Assembly: GCA_013396755.1 (NCBI GenBank)
Contig: VWZF01007822.1
Coordinates: forward strand, 1 to 64,000
Direction: 5' to 3'
DNA length: 64,000 nt
Source: Sclerurus mexicanus
Lineage: Eukaryota; Chordata; Aves; Passeriformes; Furnariidae
Position 1 is the first letter of the stretch, and each line of letters starts with the position of its first letter. Shown here piece by piece: positions 47,481 through 61,500 of this stretch. Position numbers and translations under genes: made by a program. The notes below the pieces were generated by a model. It was not told the DNA's origin. It saw only the letters and a program-made list of their open reading frames with translations, and did not search any database.

Positions 47481-49300
47481 TTTCATTAACCTCAAGATGA
47501 TTCTGGCCCCCAATCTCCTTGCACCTTTTTAATCCTGTCTGTGATTTAACCTCAAGGACAAAAGTAAAGAGATTTACCGTATGTTGACAAACAGTGAACA
47601 TGCTGTAGAGGACTGAGCAGCTGAAGTGTGTTGGTTATTTCCTAGAACTGAAGTAGAAATAATGTAAATTCTTTGTCTTCTACCCAACAGTATGATTAAC
47701 TTTATGTGAGGAATGTGTGTTTATTTTCTTACCTCTGCTTCATGGTTCAGAACAGCATAGAAGTGCTGGAAACAATAAGAAAAATTCCTGTAATTTAACT
47801 TTTGACAAGTCATGTTTGCTTTAGAGTCGATGATGTGTTTAGCTTAAGCCTTCTTCTGCTACAGATAAAGATAACTAGATTTACATAAAATGAGAACTTG
47901 AAGATTGAGAACTTGTTTTTGGTTATAAACTTACACACACATATACAACATCACTTGCAAAGTAGATTTTTCCGTTTTCTTTTAACATGCTTTTTTTTTC
48001 TCTCCTCCAAATGTACTTTCAGCAAAGTCTACAAAGGAAATGTAGAGCATAAGATGGAAAACATAATACATTATTAATAAAACTTGAAAGCAACAGCTTA
48101 AATGGTAATCTTTAAGTAAACTGTAAATCCCTTCAATATGTCCTGTGAGTTATGTAAGCACCCTGAGACATACAGAAGATACAAATTAGAGAGAAGTAGG
48201 GAGAGAAAAATCAGCAAAAAACATTATGAATCAAAAATCTATTCCATTGTTCCTTCTAGGGGTTTTCTTTCTGCAAAGAGAAATTATGTTCTCAGCAAAT
48301 ACAGCAAAAGAGAGCACAGAACACTTGAAATTCTCATTTATGTCATAGTAATGCAAATGAGGAACAATTTTATGAAGCTCCATAGCATAACACTGCTGGG
48401 AAGGAAATAAAAAACAAGCTCCAAAACTCAGCTCTTGAACTCAGTTGCAACAGCACAGACCAGCTACTCGCAAATACCCTGAAGGGAACATGCAAGTGAA
48501 TCCTTTAGTCCACTTGCTGAAACAGTGATAGAAAATTAGTTCTATAGAACAAAATGGGAAGGATGATGCAGGGCAGTATCTAATGTACCATTCTTCCCCT
48601 TTCTTCCTTCAGCAGTATTGAAGAACCTTACAATATTCACCATATTTTTCTCTGACAAAAAAAGCAATGGACTTTCTCAGGTAGAGACACCATGTCATTA
48701 TGGGTCTTGTCAAAGGAGCTCTAAATAAGCTTCATCAAAAGAGGTGAAGAGTGTTTAGGTAGCTCTAGTGACTGAACTCTCTTAGGTGTTCTGATATATT
48801 GAGTATAAGGAGTAAAACACTTCAATGTTCAACACACATGCAGTCTTAGCAACTTGTTGAAGAAACCGGGCATGACTTTCAGGAGCAAATTCTCCCATCT
48901 TTTGGACTGATACTCCAAGAACAATGGATTGTGCTCTGATGCTTTGAATTCCCATTTAGTTCTAACAGGATTAGTTCACTTTACATGCTGCAACACAAGT
49001 TTTCACTTCTAGGTTTATGAGTAAGGAAGAGAGAAAAAGTGGAGAAATTCCCTCTTCTGTCATTGAAATTCAGTTTTACCATTAAAAACCTCAACAAAAA
49101 TAATAACAGCAACCAAAAAAAGCAATAAACAACCAAGCAAACAAACAAAAAAAAAACACCAAAAAGAGCAGCAAAAAAATTCCACAATGCAATGAACTAA
49201 AATTGCAGCATAGACTTACAAAACAAACCCAAGCCCCAGAAAGCTTAGCTTACAGTAGAACTGTTCTCTTTCCTCCATGACTTCTAATTTTGTCTCTTTA
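47481..49300. other. Unassigned non-coding sequence
   Basis: No gene or dispersed repeat recognised. 49090-49180 is an A-rich low-complexity patch with CAAA/AACA units; the 68-codon minus-strand frame there simply translates it. Confidence 0.55.
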
Positions 49301-49515
49301 CAGAATCACAGAATCATTAAGGTTGGAAGGGACCTCTGGAGATCATCCAGTCAAACCCCTCTGCCAAGCCAGGGTTACCTAGAGCAGATGATGCAGGAAT
49401 AATTTCAAGTTGTTTTTCAATGTCTTCAAAGAGGGACAACCCACAACCTGCCCGGGCAGTGTGTTCCAATACTCTGTGACCCTCATTGTCTTCAGTCAGT
49501 AAGAAAAACCTCAAA
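49301..49515 (-). mobile_element. CR1 LINE, 3' fragment (minus strand)
   Basis: CAGAATCACAGAATCATTAA, GGTTGGAAGGGACCTCTGGA and GATCATCCAGTCAAACCCCT are the canonical reverse complement of a CR1 3' end. CCACAACCTGCCCGGGCAGT, GTGTTCCAATACTCTGTGAC and AGTAAGAAAAACCTCAAAT continue into the 3' part of the element. About 215 bp, moderately diverged; the 75-codon frame over it is CR1 antisense. Confidence 0.93.
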
Positions 49516-52500
49516 TAGATAGCAGGGCTTATGATCATTAACAAAGCTGTGCAAAGGAGCTTAGGTTTACATGATAAATCATTAATTTTTCAGAATCTAC
49601 CTTTCTTAACTTAGCATTGTTCAGAGCAATAATGAATCTGCCCTGGCATGCACAGAAGTACACAGTCTTTCTGCCTGCTACACCTTGAAAGTGTTTAGAT
49701 AATTCACAGTTATATACAAGTTTTCTAATGTGAGAGCAGAAGTTTTTCTCTACTGCAATTACATACAGACTGTATTTTGAAAGCTAGTCATATTTTTTTA
49801 ATTTTCAAAACTATAAATTAGAAATAAGAAATTTTAAAGTAAAACAAGTATTAGTCTCGTTGGGGTTTTTGTTCTAATAAGTAAAGAGATTTTCAAATCC
49901 TATTTCACTGCCAGTTGAGTTTGTGTACAATCAGAGTTTTATGAACGGAATAGCATACCATTTCTTGACTCTCTCTGGAATATATTACTATAGCCACAGT
50001 TGATACCTAATATTTATCTCATCCACTAATTGGCTATATTCTATTAATGCCTGAAATTTCAATTTACCCATGAAAGAAGAAAGAAGACACATGAGAGTAA
50101 AGTAGGAATGGTGGTCCTTTATTGCTTTTAATGACTGTTCTGAGTAACTTAGTATTCATATGCAGTCGGACAACAACATCCAAAATTATATTTCAGCACC
50201 CCAGCCCCCCTGAAAAAGCAAATAAGTAAAAGATCTGAATACAATAGTTTGAACCAAGAATAAAAATTTTACACAACAACTTACTTCTCTCTTTGAATCT
50301 TTTATTTCTGTAACACAACACCAGAACTCTGACTCAAACACCTGGGCAAACACTACTTAACCCCTTTGCACCAGACCAATGCTTCTCAATTAAATGCAGT
50401 GTTTGCTAATACTGTTCCAATTAAACAGCAGTGCTGTTTTGTGCTGTCTTAGGGCTTACAGTCCACTGGGAACATCTGTACAGATATCCATTAAATACAA
50501 TCTAAAGATTTTATCTATCTCGAGTAAAAGGAAAATACTGTAGTAAAATGGTTAACAGGCAATAAATTAATCTAAAAAATTACTTGTCACTTTCTGTTCA
50601 CTTCACTAAGATTCTTCCTTTTACTGTAAATAAAAGATGCCCCATATTGCAGTGGTGATGTACTGCAATCGCACCTTTATCCATACTTTTACCAAAATGT
50701 ATTTTCTATGTGCAGGTCTACCTTGCAAGTCAGTGGCCATTAAGCATTTCCTAGGGGAAAGGGTTGTGGAGGGATAAGAGAGAAGATGAACAGCAGACAA
50801 ATTCCTGTGTACCCATCCCAGAGTCCACAGGTGTCAGCTGTACTACTCTTGCTGGCAGGAAGAGAGACTGTTGCTGTCTGCAGTCTGAGTGGGGAGCGAG
50901 GTGACCCTCTGTGGGAAACCACATGTGGGAAATACAACACACAAAATCAGATCTGGTTTCTTGTGTCCTTTTCCCTTGCAGGGCCTGCCTAACACCTGCT
51001 AAAGGCTTCTTAATGAAGATTAAATTCCACGCTTTAATCCTCAACCCACATCCTAGCTAGCAGTTCTGGCATAAAATGATTTCCCATCCTTTCAGGATTT
51101 CTGAAACTTTGAAAAATGTTTCCTTCTTACAATAGAGACATCAACATGTTTTATAAATATAGATTGTACAAATCTTTTTTTCCCCTTTAAAACATCAGAA
51201 AATATTTTTTTACCTCAAAAATTACAAAATACAGCATTAGAAAGTCAAATGATTGTTGTTGCTGCTGTTTTTTCTCCAAATGAAATATAAATTGAAAACA
51301 GAACCTTTTATATATTCAGATTAAGTATTAAGGTACACTTTCTTTGCAGGCAGTGGAGAGAACAGCACCCTGAGTAAAGCATTCATCCCAGTTTATATAG
51401 TTGAGATACTCTGCTTTTTGAAATGTCTATTTCTGCTTCCATTGCCTGTAACCAGAATTTTGTTGACTAGCTTGGATTAAAAAAGAACAATTGTCTGAAA
51501 GACGAGAAAATTAATCAAACTAAGAAAATTAATTCTGTATTTGTCTTTCTTTAATGGCAAACTTTCCCTAAAGAGTGGGGGTTTTAATCTCTAATTTGGA
51601 CTAAAAGTCCCAAAGGATAGTTCTAAAGAGCAAGCAAGAGAAGTGCACTCTCTAAAATTAGATGTCTAAGAAAAAAGAACTATTCTATCAGAAAATGTCT
51701 AATTGCAAATTTGACTGATAACATCCTGGAGGTTTCCTGTTGAGCTCTAGAAAGTCACCTGGAAAAGGAGGCGGGAGGCTTAAAACCAAGGCAAGATATA
51801 GACCAAGATTTTCTTAATTGATTTTTATCAAGTGAAGGAGAATATTTGCAGAAGCTTTATAAAATAGAGGGAATCTTACTCCCTGAAAAGCTCCTGCTGA
51901 AAAGCAATAAAATCACTATGATTCTGTGTTGGCTTAAGCTTCAAGTCCTTTAGGTATAAATGATAAGGTAATAGTTTAAAATTTTGTTCATAGAGTACAT
52001 ATATGCACATATCAGCATATCATATTCTCATCTGTTTCCCTGTTTCATTTGGCTAATGGACTTTTGGGGTGAATATCTAAGCTAAAACTCAGAAAGACAG
52101 CACTAACCCAGGATGCAAATTGGGCTGGTAGATGAAGAAATGAACTAAGGTGACTGAAGTCTCTGAAAGTCCAAACAGTCCTGATCAGTCTGAGCAGTCA
52201 GATCTTTGGGAAAACCAGAGTCACAACACAGGCTCTACAGAACTTGACTAATTAATTCTATAGTGAAAAATCCTTATTATTACTACCAAATATGTAGGAA
52301 AATGATAGCAAAACCAAATAGCAGTAAGGACAGGAGAAGGTGATGTTTGTAAGGATATGATATCTATGGCACTTATCTGATCAACGACAATATTGTTTGC
52401 AAATAGCTCCTATATTTTTTTCTGGTAACTCTCTGTCTGATGTTTCAATAATTTACACTCCAAATATACCATGCAGAAGGACAGCAATCCAGTCTAATTG

Positions 52501-55500
52501 TGCCACAGAAGAACCACATTTTGGAGTCTCAGGATTAACATCCTTGCCATAAAACAGCACTGTCATATTTTGTTGTTTTTTTTTTTCTTTTTTCCCCCTG
52601 TCCTTGCTAAGGCAAATTCAGGTCAAAATATCACTGAAATGCAAACCTCCAGTGCTATATGATACAAGTGAGTTGTGTTTATATCAATTCTTTTGAAAAG
52701 AAAGATACTCATCAAAAGTTTTGGGAATCCTTGGCAATACATCTGGAATCAAACTTTTGACAGATCTGGGTAGAGCTTAGGGCAAGAGCTTTCCTCACTC
52801 CTACATATTTTATGCACTGCTGCTTAATCTAGTGTCATTGCCTTTTTCTACATGGTTTGCACTGAAGCCAGCCGAACTGGATGTTTATGCTTCCAAAACC
52901 AGATGATGGTTGACTGTAAAAAAAATACTATAAACTGCAGTTTACAGCATAACTATGTGTAAATAAGTAGCCCAAACTATGGAATTTTTGGCAAAATTGC
53001 ATTTCCTGGCTCTGTTTGTGACAGCAATGATTAAAAGCTTCAACAGCTTCTCATTAGCTTCCCACACAGCTATTCATTATGCTGAATTCTGAAATGCTGT
53101 GGGATTTTACAAAACTGCCCAAGATACAAACAAAAATTACAAATTGGATGGGTTTTAGATACCTATGTGTCACTGGCATTCTTAATTTACAGGAGTTATT
53201 TGTAGCTAATTGTCATAAGTAATTTATTACAATTGAGATATTGAAGAGAATTTTTTTTCTCCAATCTTCTGACTTATTCTTTAATAGGAGTTTGCTCAGA
53301 ACTGATGACTTCTGGAAAGACTTGTCCAGTACATTTTGGTACTTTTTTCTCATTGTTTGTGACACAAACCTAGGACTTCAACAGTATTTGTTCCGTAGGG
53401 TAATGAAATATAGTACAAAACTTTGCAGACTCTAAATACCCACTGTTTTATGTAAGGCACTAATAAACAGTTTGGATCAAGCTGCCACATTCTGTTCTGC
53501 ATATATTATGATGTACACTTTAAATTTGATATAAGCACATAGTTAAGTTCTCCTTTTAAAAGTACAACAATGGACACTAGGAATGAGAAAGGAAGCTTCT
53601 GTAACACTAGGAAAGGTGGAAGTGGAAAAAAAACCCCAAAACTATACAGACCTAAAAGGGTAGTAACGACAGATTTTTAAAAAATCAAATTAATAGAAAT
53701 TCATGTTAACATTGCAAAGAACTTCTCTTAACTAGTAGACAACATTTCAGTCTGTTACCTTTTTTTGTGAATGATCATCTTCTACATTTCTTTTGCCAGA
53801 ATACACCAATTATATTTCTAGGGAAAAAAAAAGTTTCTTTCCTGAGATAGTTTTTTATTTACCTTGAGAACTTACATATTAAATTATCTAATCAGTGTTA
53901 AAATGTATAAGAAGTATCCTCTAAACAGATTTATCACATAATCTAAAGGACCTTTGTCTTCCACTTCTTTCTCTCAAATAAACTAAATGACGGTGTCTTC
54001 CAGGGCAGGATAGAATCTCAACATAAGATTGCCAGGAGTAAAGGTCAAGTTTTTAAGCAAGTGAACTTTCATGACACTAGACAGAAGAGAATAAAACCAG
54101 AGGAAAACCGTTCAAAGAAGGTACCTGAAATAGAACAGACAGGGTACAAATTATTATCCTGTTTAAATATGAAAGTCTAAGTTAACTAATGGCTGAAGAT
54201 GCTCACTTAGGATATTTATATGTGTAGTTACAAGAAAATTACAATTTATGTTCAAGGAACCATGTTGAAGAGAATGAAATTTTCTGAATACTTCTATTTT
54301 GTATAAATATGATAGCTGATAAGCTATTATTTTATCTTTTGAACTATGACTCATCTGTGATTTAAATTATGCATAAAATGCACCTAGAACAAATCATGTA
54401 CCTTATTTTCCTCCTTTCAAGTGTCCTTTCCTGAGCATTTTAGATTTTTCCCAAATTTTATTACTCATATTCTCCACTAAAACTACAGTTCCTTTGTCAC
54501 TTCTGAGTGATTATAAGCTCAAAGTCACTACACAAATCAAAAGGTTCAGAGCCTCTCTCTGACTTTTTTTACTTACTGTTTTCCAGTTCAACTGTGCTAA
54601 ATCATCCTCATGATATATTAAAATAATTATCTGTTACTTCTACAAAGAGGGTTTAATCATTATTTGAATATACGAGTGTTTCTGCCAATCCTAATTTCCT
54701 CCTGAATTAGATTCTCACTTCATAATTCTCTCTTTGATCCTTAGACATCAGAACTAGATATATTTCCTTGCAAAGTGCAATGAGCCACTGTTTCCTGAAT
54801 ATATTTTTACTACTCGTTTGGTTTTTTTAATTTTAAAAGAAAATTTTATTTTATTTTGCTGATTTTTAAAGCTTAAATATTTTTGGATGAGTTCCCAAAT
54901 AATATACTAAGCATTTAAAAACATTTAGAATAAATCTATATAGTATAACAATGGATATAGTTGCAAACCATTGTAACCACTGAAAATTAATAGTTGTAAA
55001 TGAAGGCTTTTAACAGCTTTGCACTTCTTAGATTCCCATCCAGTGTGTTTTAGGGTGTTGAACTGTGTCATAGTGGGTAGCAACACATAAGAGATTCAGA
55101 CCTTTAATTCTGCTTTCATTTTCAGGTTTCCTTAAAGTGTAACCCTCTGACTAGTGTAACAGCTGCTTCCTTTTTACCCATACCCTGCCTTAAAGAGATC
55201 TTACCCACCTTTAATTTGCAAATAGAAAGTGTTTGCTACAGAACTGCCTTGAATAGCAACAGTGTTTTTGAATATTCTCATCTTAACATACATTTGGAGT
55301 AGTATTGGCAAACCTGCTCTTGACTTAGATGTAATTGTCTTCTTGTAGTAGTTGTCATAATCCACCTTGTCAGCATGCAGTGCACTTCTTACTAAGCCCA
55401 GTGCATGGATATTATAGCCCACCTCTCCCATTCAGCATCCTAAGTACATTGTAGGAAATTACCATAATGTATCTGAGAAGAAAACCAGGTTACACAATGC

Positions 55501-58500
55501 ACTGTTCTGTTGCTTTGTTTGTTATTGGCTTGTTTTCCACAGACAAACTTTCTCCATGATGAAGAGCCCACTTAATTCTTTTAAAAACCACAATTACCAG
55601 TCCAGATCCACTACCCTTCTGATTTTGGTAAGAAGCCACTACCTTTTGCAAAAATGTGTTTCACTACTGTTCTGTCTCATGATTTAATGGTTCTCCGGAT
55701 GAATGACTGTTCTGTCTGCAGACAAATCCTATTGTTCACTCAAAGTGAGTTTGTCCCAGAAGTGTTGAACTCTGTGCATGTGTTGAAATTGATCTAAATA
55801 CACAGAGTAGTTTCTTGAATTTGTGGATCACAGCTAGAATAGAACTTGGTCAATAGGTCAGACACAGAACGCAATGATATATTTGCTTTTGGATCTGTTA
55901 AAATTACATGGTCTGCAAAATGTGCCACTATGACATGTTCAAATCTTAATGACCTTGATCTGGTGATTGTATAGCGCTATAAAGCAGTAAGCAGAACTCA
56001 TGTAGTCCACAAAGGCTACATGGGACATCAATTTCATTCACGCTGTTTTAAATGTGAACTAAATACAGCTCAGTTGGATCAGGATATTTCTTTCTATGAC
56101 TCAATCCAATTTTCTTGCCAGGAGAGACTAACCAATCTACTTTTCACCTAGAACAGAATGTTTCTTGGAGAATGAGGGTGGAAAACTTTGGGCCCAACTC
56201 ACGGGTTTACTGATTTTGGAGGTAGCACAAAATTTTCTTTCAATTAGCCAACTACTCTGTCTTGATTGTCCAAGTCTTGGTGCACTCTATCATCATTATG
56301 ACTTGCAATACTGTCAGTGAAGACAACAAGAATTAAGAATACATAATCAGATTTTCATTACTGATTAAGAGTATTGTATGAATGAAATTACATCTGCCAA
56401 TATTTTATGAGACCATTTATGAATCCGCAGAGAAATGCAGAATGTTTTTACATTCCAGACTGCAGCAAAGTATCTATCAATTGTAATTAAAAATTTGCTT
56501 ATAAACTAATATAGAACTTCTACTTACTATGGTAAGGTAGTGAATTCTGATTTCAGTCAAATGCACTGGAAATTATGGAAACTTAACTGGTCAAAAGGAA
56601 AAGCTAACTTTATTGTTCAATGATTTAGATAAAGTGTATTTTTCTTTTTTCTTGTTAGTAAAGCAAAATGCAATGAGTTTAATGGGTAAATCAGTCAGAA
56701 TTATGAAGCAATGACCAGGTCCCATTAGAAAAACTGTTTTCAGTAGTGGAAACTGTGCTTAAACACTAAGTTGTCCCTGTCTTTCATTTCCTTCTTCCTA
56801 AAATTAAAGGGCAGGAGATAAATTGACAAACTTTATAGTGACTTGCTGAAGTCCATTTCTCAGCTCTTGCACTCTAATGATATTGAAAATCAAATGGCTA
56901 AAGGCTCTTCCCCATGTAAAGGTGTGCAAAGGCTGTTCTTGCATTGCTTCAGTGAGAGGAAAAAGGAGGTTTCCACAGACTGTGTTACATGGGCCTATAC
57001 CCATTCCCTTTAATGAGTTCGAAAGCGTGGGTTATCTGAGGATAAAATAGTCAAATTCATAAGTACATGAGACTTCTTAAATGCATTATGATTCAAAAAG
57101 ATGGACCTGGTGTTTTGATCTGCAGACACTTGACATCATAGACAAAGTATTAAATCAAAGCTTTACACTGAAGTGAATTAAAACAACAGGAATATGGAAA
57201 AAGTTTGTGAAATTAAGCCCATAAGGTACTGGCCAACTGAGTGAAAATACTGATGGGTGCTTTAAAACTTCAAGGATTGGCATAAGTCTTCTTTGAATTG
57301 CACACAGAGAATGTATGGAAAATTCTTGTTCTGATGAAGTAGCTTTACTACTGGTTTTTAGTGGAGAACTTTTTTATCCTCTGCTTCATTGAACATGTGT
57401 ATTTAATCGTGTAATGGTGGGATTACGTCATGGAACCATGGTAAATTCTTAGCCATGGGTTCTTACTGAAAAGACATTTTAAAGTTCTAGGCCTCTGAAA
57501 AATTCAACATTTTCATTCATAATTTGCCTTATTTTAGGAGCTATGAAGTAAATCACTTTTGTTGTTACTATAGACATATACCTGGTCCTGACTCCCGTGG
57601 CTCTTTGTCTGTGATTCATTTGCACCTTTACAGGTTCATTGTGAAAGGCAGCTGAACAGTTATGAGACAAAAGTGTGGTGGAAGGTGTGCCAGGGTTATG
57701 TTAACAACAGCATTATTAATTTTGTTTAAACTGTTGAGTGGTGGTGATACACTTGTATTTCATAGACTTTCATGGATAGAATCTCTCTTAACCTGAAAGG
57801 GCTGCCTTTTCAAATTTCAGTGAACTCTGTGTTCTGTTGGGATTTTTTTCCACGTATTATTTTTGAAAATAAACCTTTCTGATAAGGTCACTAGTTGCTC
57901 AGCAGGTGATTGTTGTATTCCCAGGTACACAATTCTGATTTATACTTATTGTTAATTCTTAAGCATCAGAGAAATAAAAGCAATAGAGCAAGAAGAGACT
58001 TCCATAGCAACTGAACATCTACTAGTTCCTAAATTACTCTGAAACTTTAATTGTATTCAATGTTCCCTTAAGTGACTGGGAGTTCCATGCTTGTCAGTGT
58101 CTATGTTAGTGTCTAGATTCTGTTAAATATTTATGAAATATGATCACTTCTTTCAGAAGATAAAAAAAAAACAGCTATGAAACTTAATAATAAGCAAAAA
58201 TCTAAGTATGGAGCAGAAACACTGAGATACAAAAGCTATTGAATCAATAACATTGAGTTAATTCAATTGAAGGGCAGTGGTTAAACTGTGGAGGGGCTTT
58301 TGAATACCAAGCACAACAGGAAGTTCTTCTCTCTCGGATGTAGTATTACTGCTGAAAAAAATCTTTGTTTTTCTAAGAATAGCCTAAATAACTATTCTCC
58401 CTTACTATTTATGAATAATACTTAAGAAAATAGGTTTTTAAAGTGTATAGTACAGATTAGCAGAACCCTCCATTCTGAGAGTTAAAGACAATTATGTCAT

Positions 58501-61500
58501 TGACTGAAGACCCATTCAAACCCTTCATTTAACAACTTGTTACAGCTTCTGTGGATTTTTAAAACAGCAAACTAATTGTCCTTTTACAAAATTTGTGCAT
58601 ACATTTATCCACTGGCTTAACCAGGGTAAAATAGAAGTAACTAATACAAGCAGCTACTTAGAGTACCATGATGGATATGATTGTGGTAATTTTGAAAATA
58701 GAGAGATCATAGAAATTAATTGAAAAGGAATTTGTATATCAAAAGTCCAAAGTGTTCTATCTGGAAGGTGGAACCTATTGGCAGGATTCAGATGTACAAA
58801 TCCCAAGGTCTGGTAGAGCTAAGTGTTTTTTAAGTGATTTGGCTAACTCACCAGTTATTAAAAATTTAAAGAAGAATATTAGTCTATATGTTCTAATTGT
58901 TGGTTATGTGTCATAATTTCCTCTTCATATCATTAATTTAGTCTCCTGAAAAAAAGCATACCTGCGAGAGAAGCTATCAAGCAAATTTGAAGCTGCTCAT
59001 GGAGAAATACAAGAGTCCAGACTGTCACACTGATATAAAGAATTGCATTTTCAGTTTTTGTAAGTATGTTGACCAGATGCCCTTGAATTTAATTTATTGA
59101 AGCCAACACTCTTGAAGTTGCTAAATAATTTATAGAGGCATCATTGTAGAATTTTGCATTTGGTGACTTATTGAGTCATTTTTTATTAATACATGGCTTT
59201 TAATTAAATATTTAAAACTTCACTACAGTATACAACTGCTTTAGGAAAAAAATTCTTGCAATCAATATGCTTGCAATATTGTATCAATAGTCACAATACA
59301 TTGTGGTGTTATTTCATAGTCACAGGCATTTCTGTCATTATTCTAAGAAAACAGTCATTTCTAAATAGCATTAGCACTGAAACTGATGGAGAATAGATGG
59401 ACATGAATTTCAGTTTTTCATCTTCACAACAGAAGTGTAAAACTAGTAATATTTTTTTTCCCCTAGAAATCTAGGTAGTGTATTCTTAATTTAGCAAAAG
59501 CCAATATTGTTCAGCTTTTGCTACTGTGTTGTTTTGTACATCTTGCTCACATAAATTCTCTTCTGGGCTCACATATTCCTTGTCAATGTTAATCACTCCT
59601 ATTTAGGGTTTGATTGTGGAATTATCTGAATTTCCAGAAACCATGAAGGCTGATTTGGTGATGCATAAACATATGTTCGTGAACGTAAAGAATTTGGAAA
59701 CTGAGCATTTATCTCTTTTTTGAAAGAAATTCTTGTTTCATTTCAAAGAAAGGCCTGCCCTATTTTTCTTCACTATGAAATGACTTTTTGTCAGTTCTTG
59801 CATAGTAAAACTGTCTGTAGACGGTGTAAATTCCTATCCTCAACTATAAGCAGAACCTTAGAGGATAGAAGGGTGCTCTCAATAACACTAAGAGCAACTG
59901 ATCATATCAAGCCAAATAAGAACCAATTAATTATTTATTTACTAAGATTGTCAGGTATGTATTGAATGTAAAAATTTGCTAACCTGTTGGGTTTGCTCAG
60001 AATAATTTTGGGTTTTGACCATGATGGTTCACTTTAAAAAATTGCAATACTAAATCTAAAAATTGTAAAGTTCTAAATCTTAAAGTCACACAGATGTCTG
60101 AACGTTCATTTCTAAAGAATTCAGCCAGTAAATAGCATGGTTGTATGCTATACATTATTCAACCAGCATGCTTGTTGGTTTGGCTACATATTATAATGAT
60201 GCTAGTGTGGATTTTCTCTAGAACACTTAGCAACAACAACAAAAAATCTCTTCTTTTTGTACAGAGGTTTGCTTAGGACTGTAGTTTCCATGGAAACTCC
60301 TAGAAATAGCAATTTCATTCCAACCTTTACAAAACGAGTGTGAGACTTTTTCATCTACACATTTTCTGCTTTAATTATCTTTTTAATTCTAGCTAGTTAG
60401 AATTAATAATATTGATGTGGTTTATTCTTTGTTAAAACATTCTCTTTATTTTAGGCTGAAATAAAAAAAATAATTATACCATTGTCCTTTTACTGCCAAT
60501 GAATATGAAGCAACATAATTTAAGAGAATATTGTTTACATTGACTGTCACTATGAACAGCTTTGATTGTAAATTTGTGCTGTATTTTAGCTCTCTGTTTG
60601 ATAGGATCTGAGTCACACATAAAAATTATATACCTAAATTTTAGGGCTATTAAAATAACTGCAGCTGGGAGGTATAACTCCACCGTGAGTGAATGAGAGA
60701 GTAGAAAAAATTATCCTCTGTAAGGAAACTTCTCAATGAAAATGCTGGTAAACAAGTCTGAGAAAAAAGGAAACAGATGCGAAGTGATAAGAATGTGCTT
60801 GCTCTGACAGGGAACACCACTCGAATGTGTGTGCGATGGGTTGAATGTGTGTATCTGTGAAGGGAACCTATTCAGCTGTTTCCTTGCTACATTCCACTGT
60901 GAATCAGTAAAACAAGACTTTGCTTTTCAGCTGGGAAATGACACTTTGATTCTGTATTATAAAGAAAATGTCCCTCTTGTCCTCTGGTGTAAATTCCTCT
61001 TTAGGAATTCAAGATGGCTGGGATGCAGCAGGGATTTAGAGAAATAGTTTTTCAAGGCACAGGGGATATGTATTGTTGCAAAAACAACTCAGTGGCCACA
61101 AAGGATGGAACTGGTACCAAACTTTGTGGAGCTTGATTAACTTTGTTGGCTAGTCATGTGTTTAGCTCTATTCACAGAGGTCCTGCAGAAATCCAAGTAC
61201 CTGGAAGTCGCAGAGAGTGTCATGAAGCTATGTACACTTCAAATAACAGCATTTGTACCTGTAAGTTAGAGTCATTATGAAGCTCAGTGTAAAATATATA
61301 AATGTAAAAATGTAAAATAATTTCTGGAAACAGTTGCTGTAAATACAGAAATAATATTTCATACATTAAGGTGTCCTTGACATGACAACCTGGGATCATT
61401 CCTTATGGAACTGGTCAAAAATAGTGAGCTAGAGTTGTGAGAGGCTTGTGCTGCTGATGAATCTTAGAAAAAAAGCAATTGATGAAATTCTATTTTAGTC

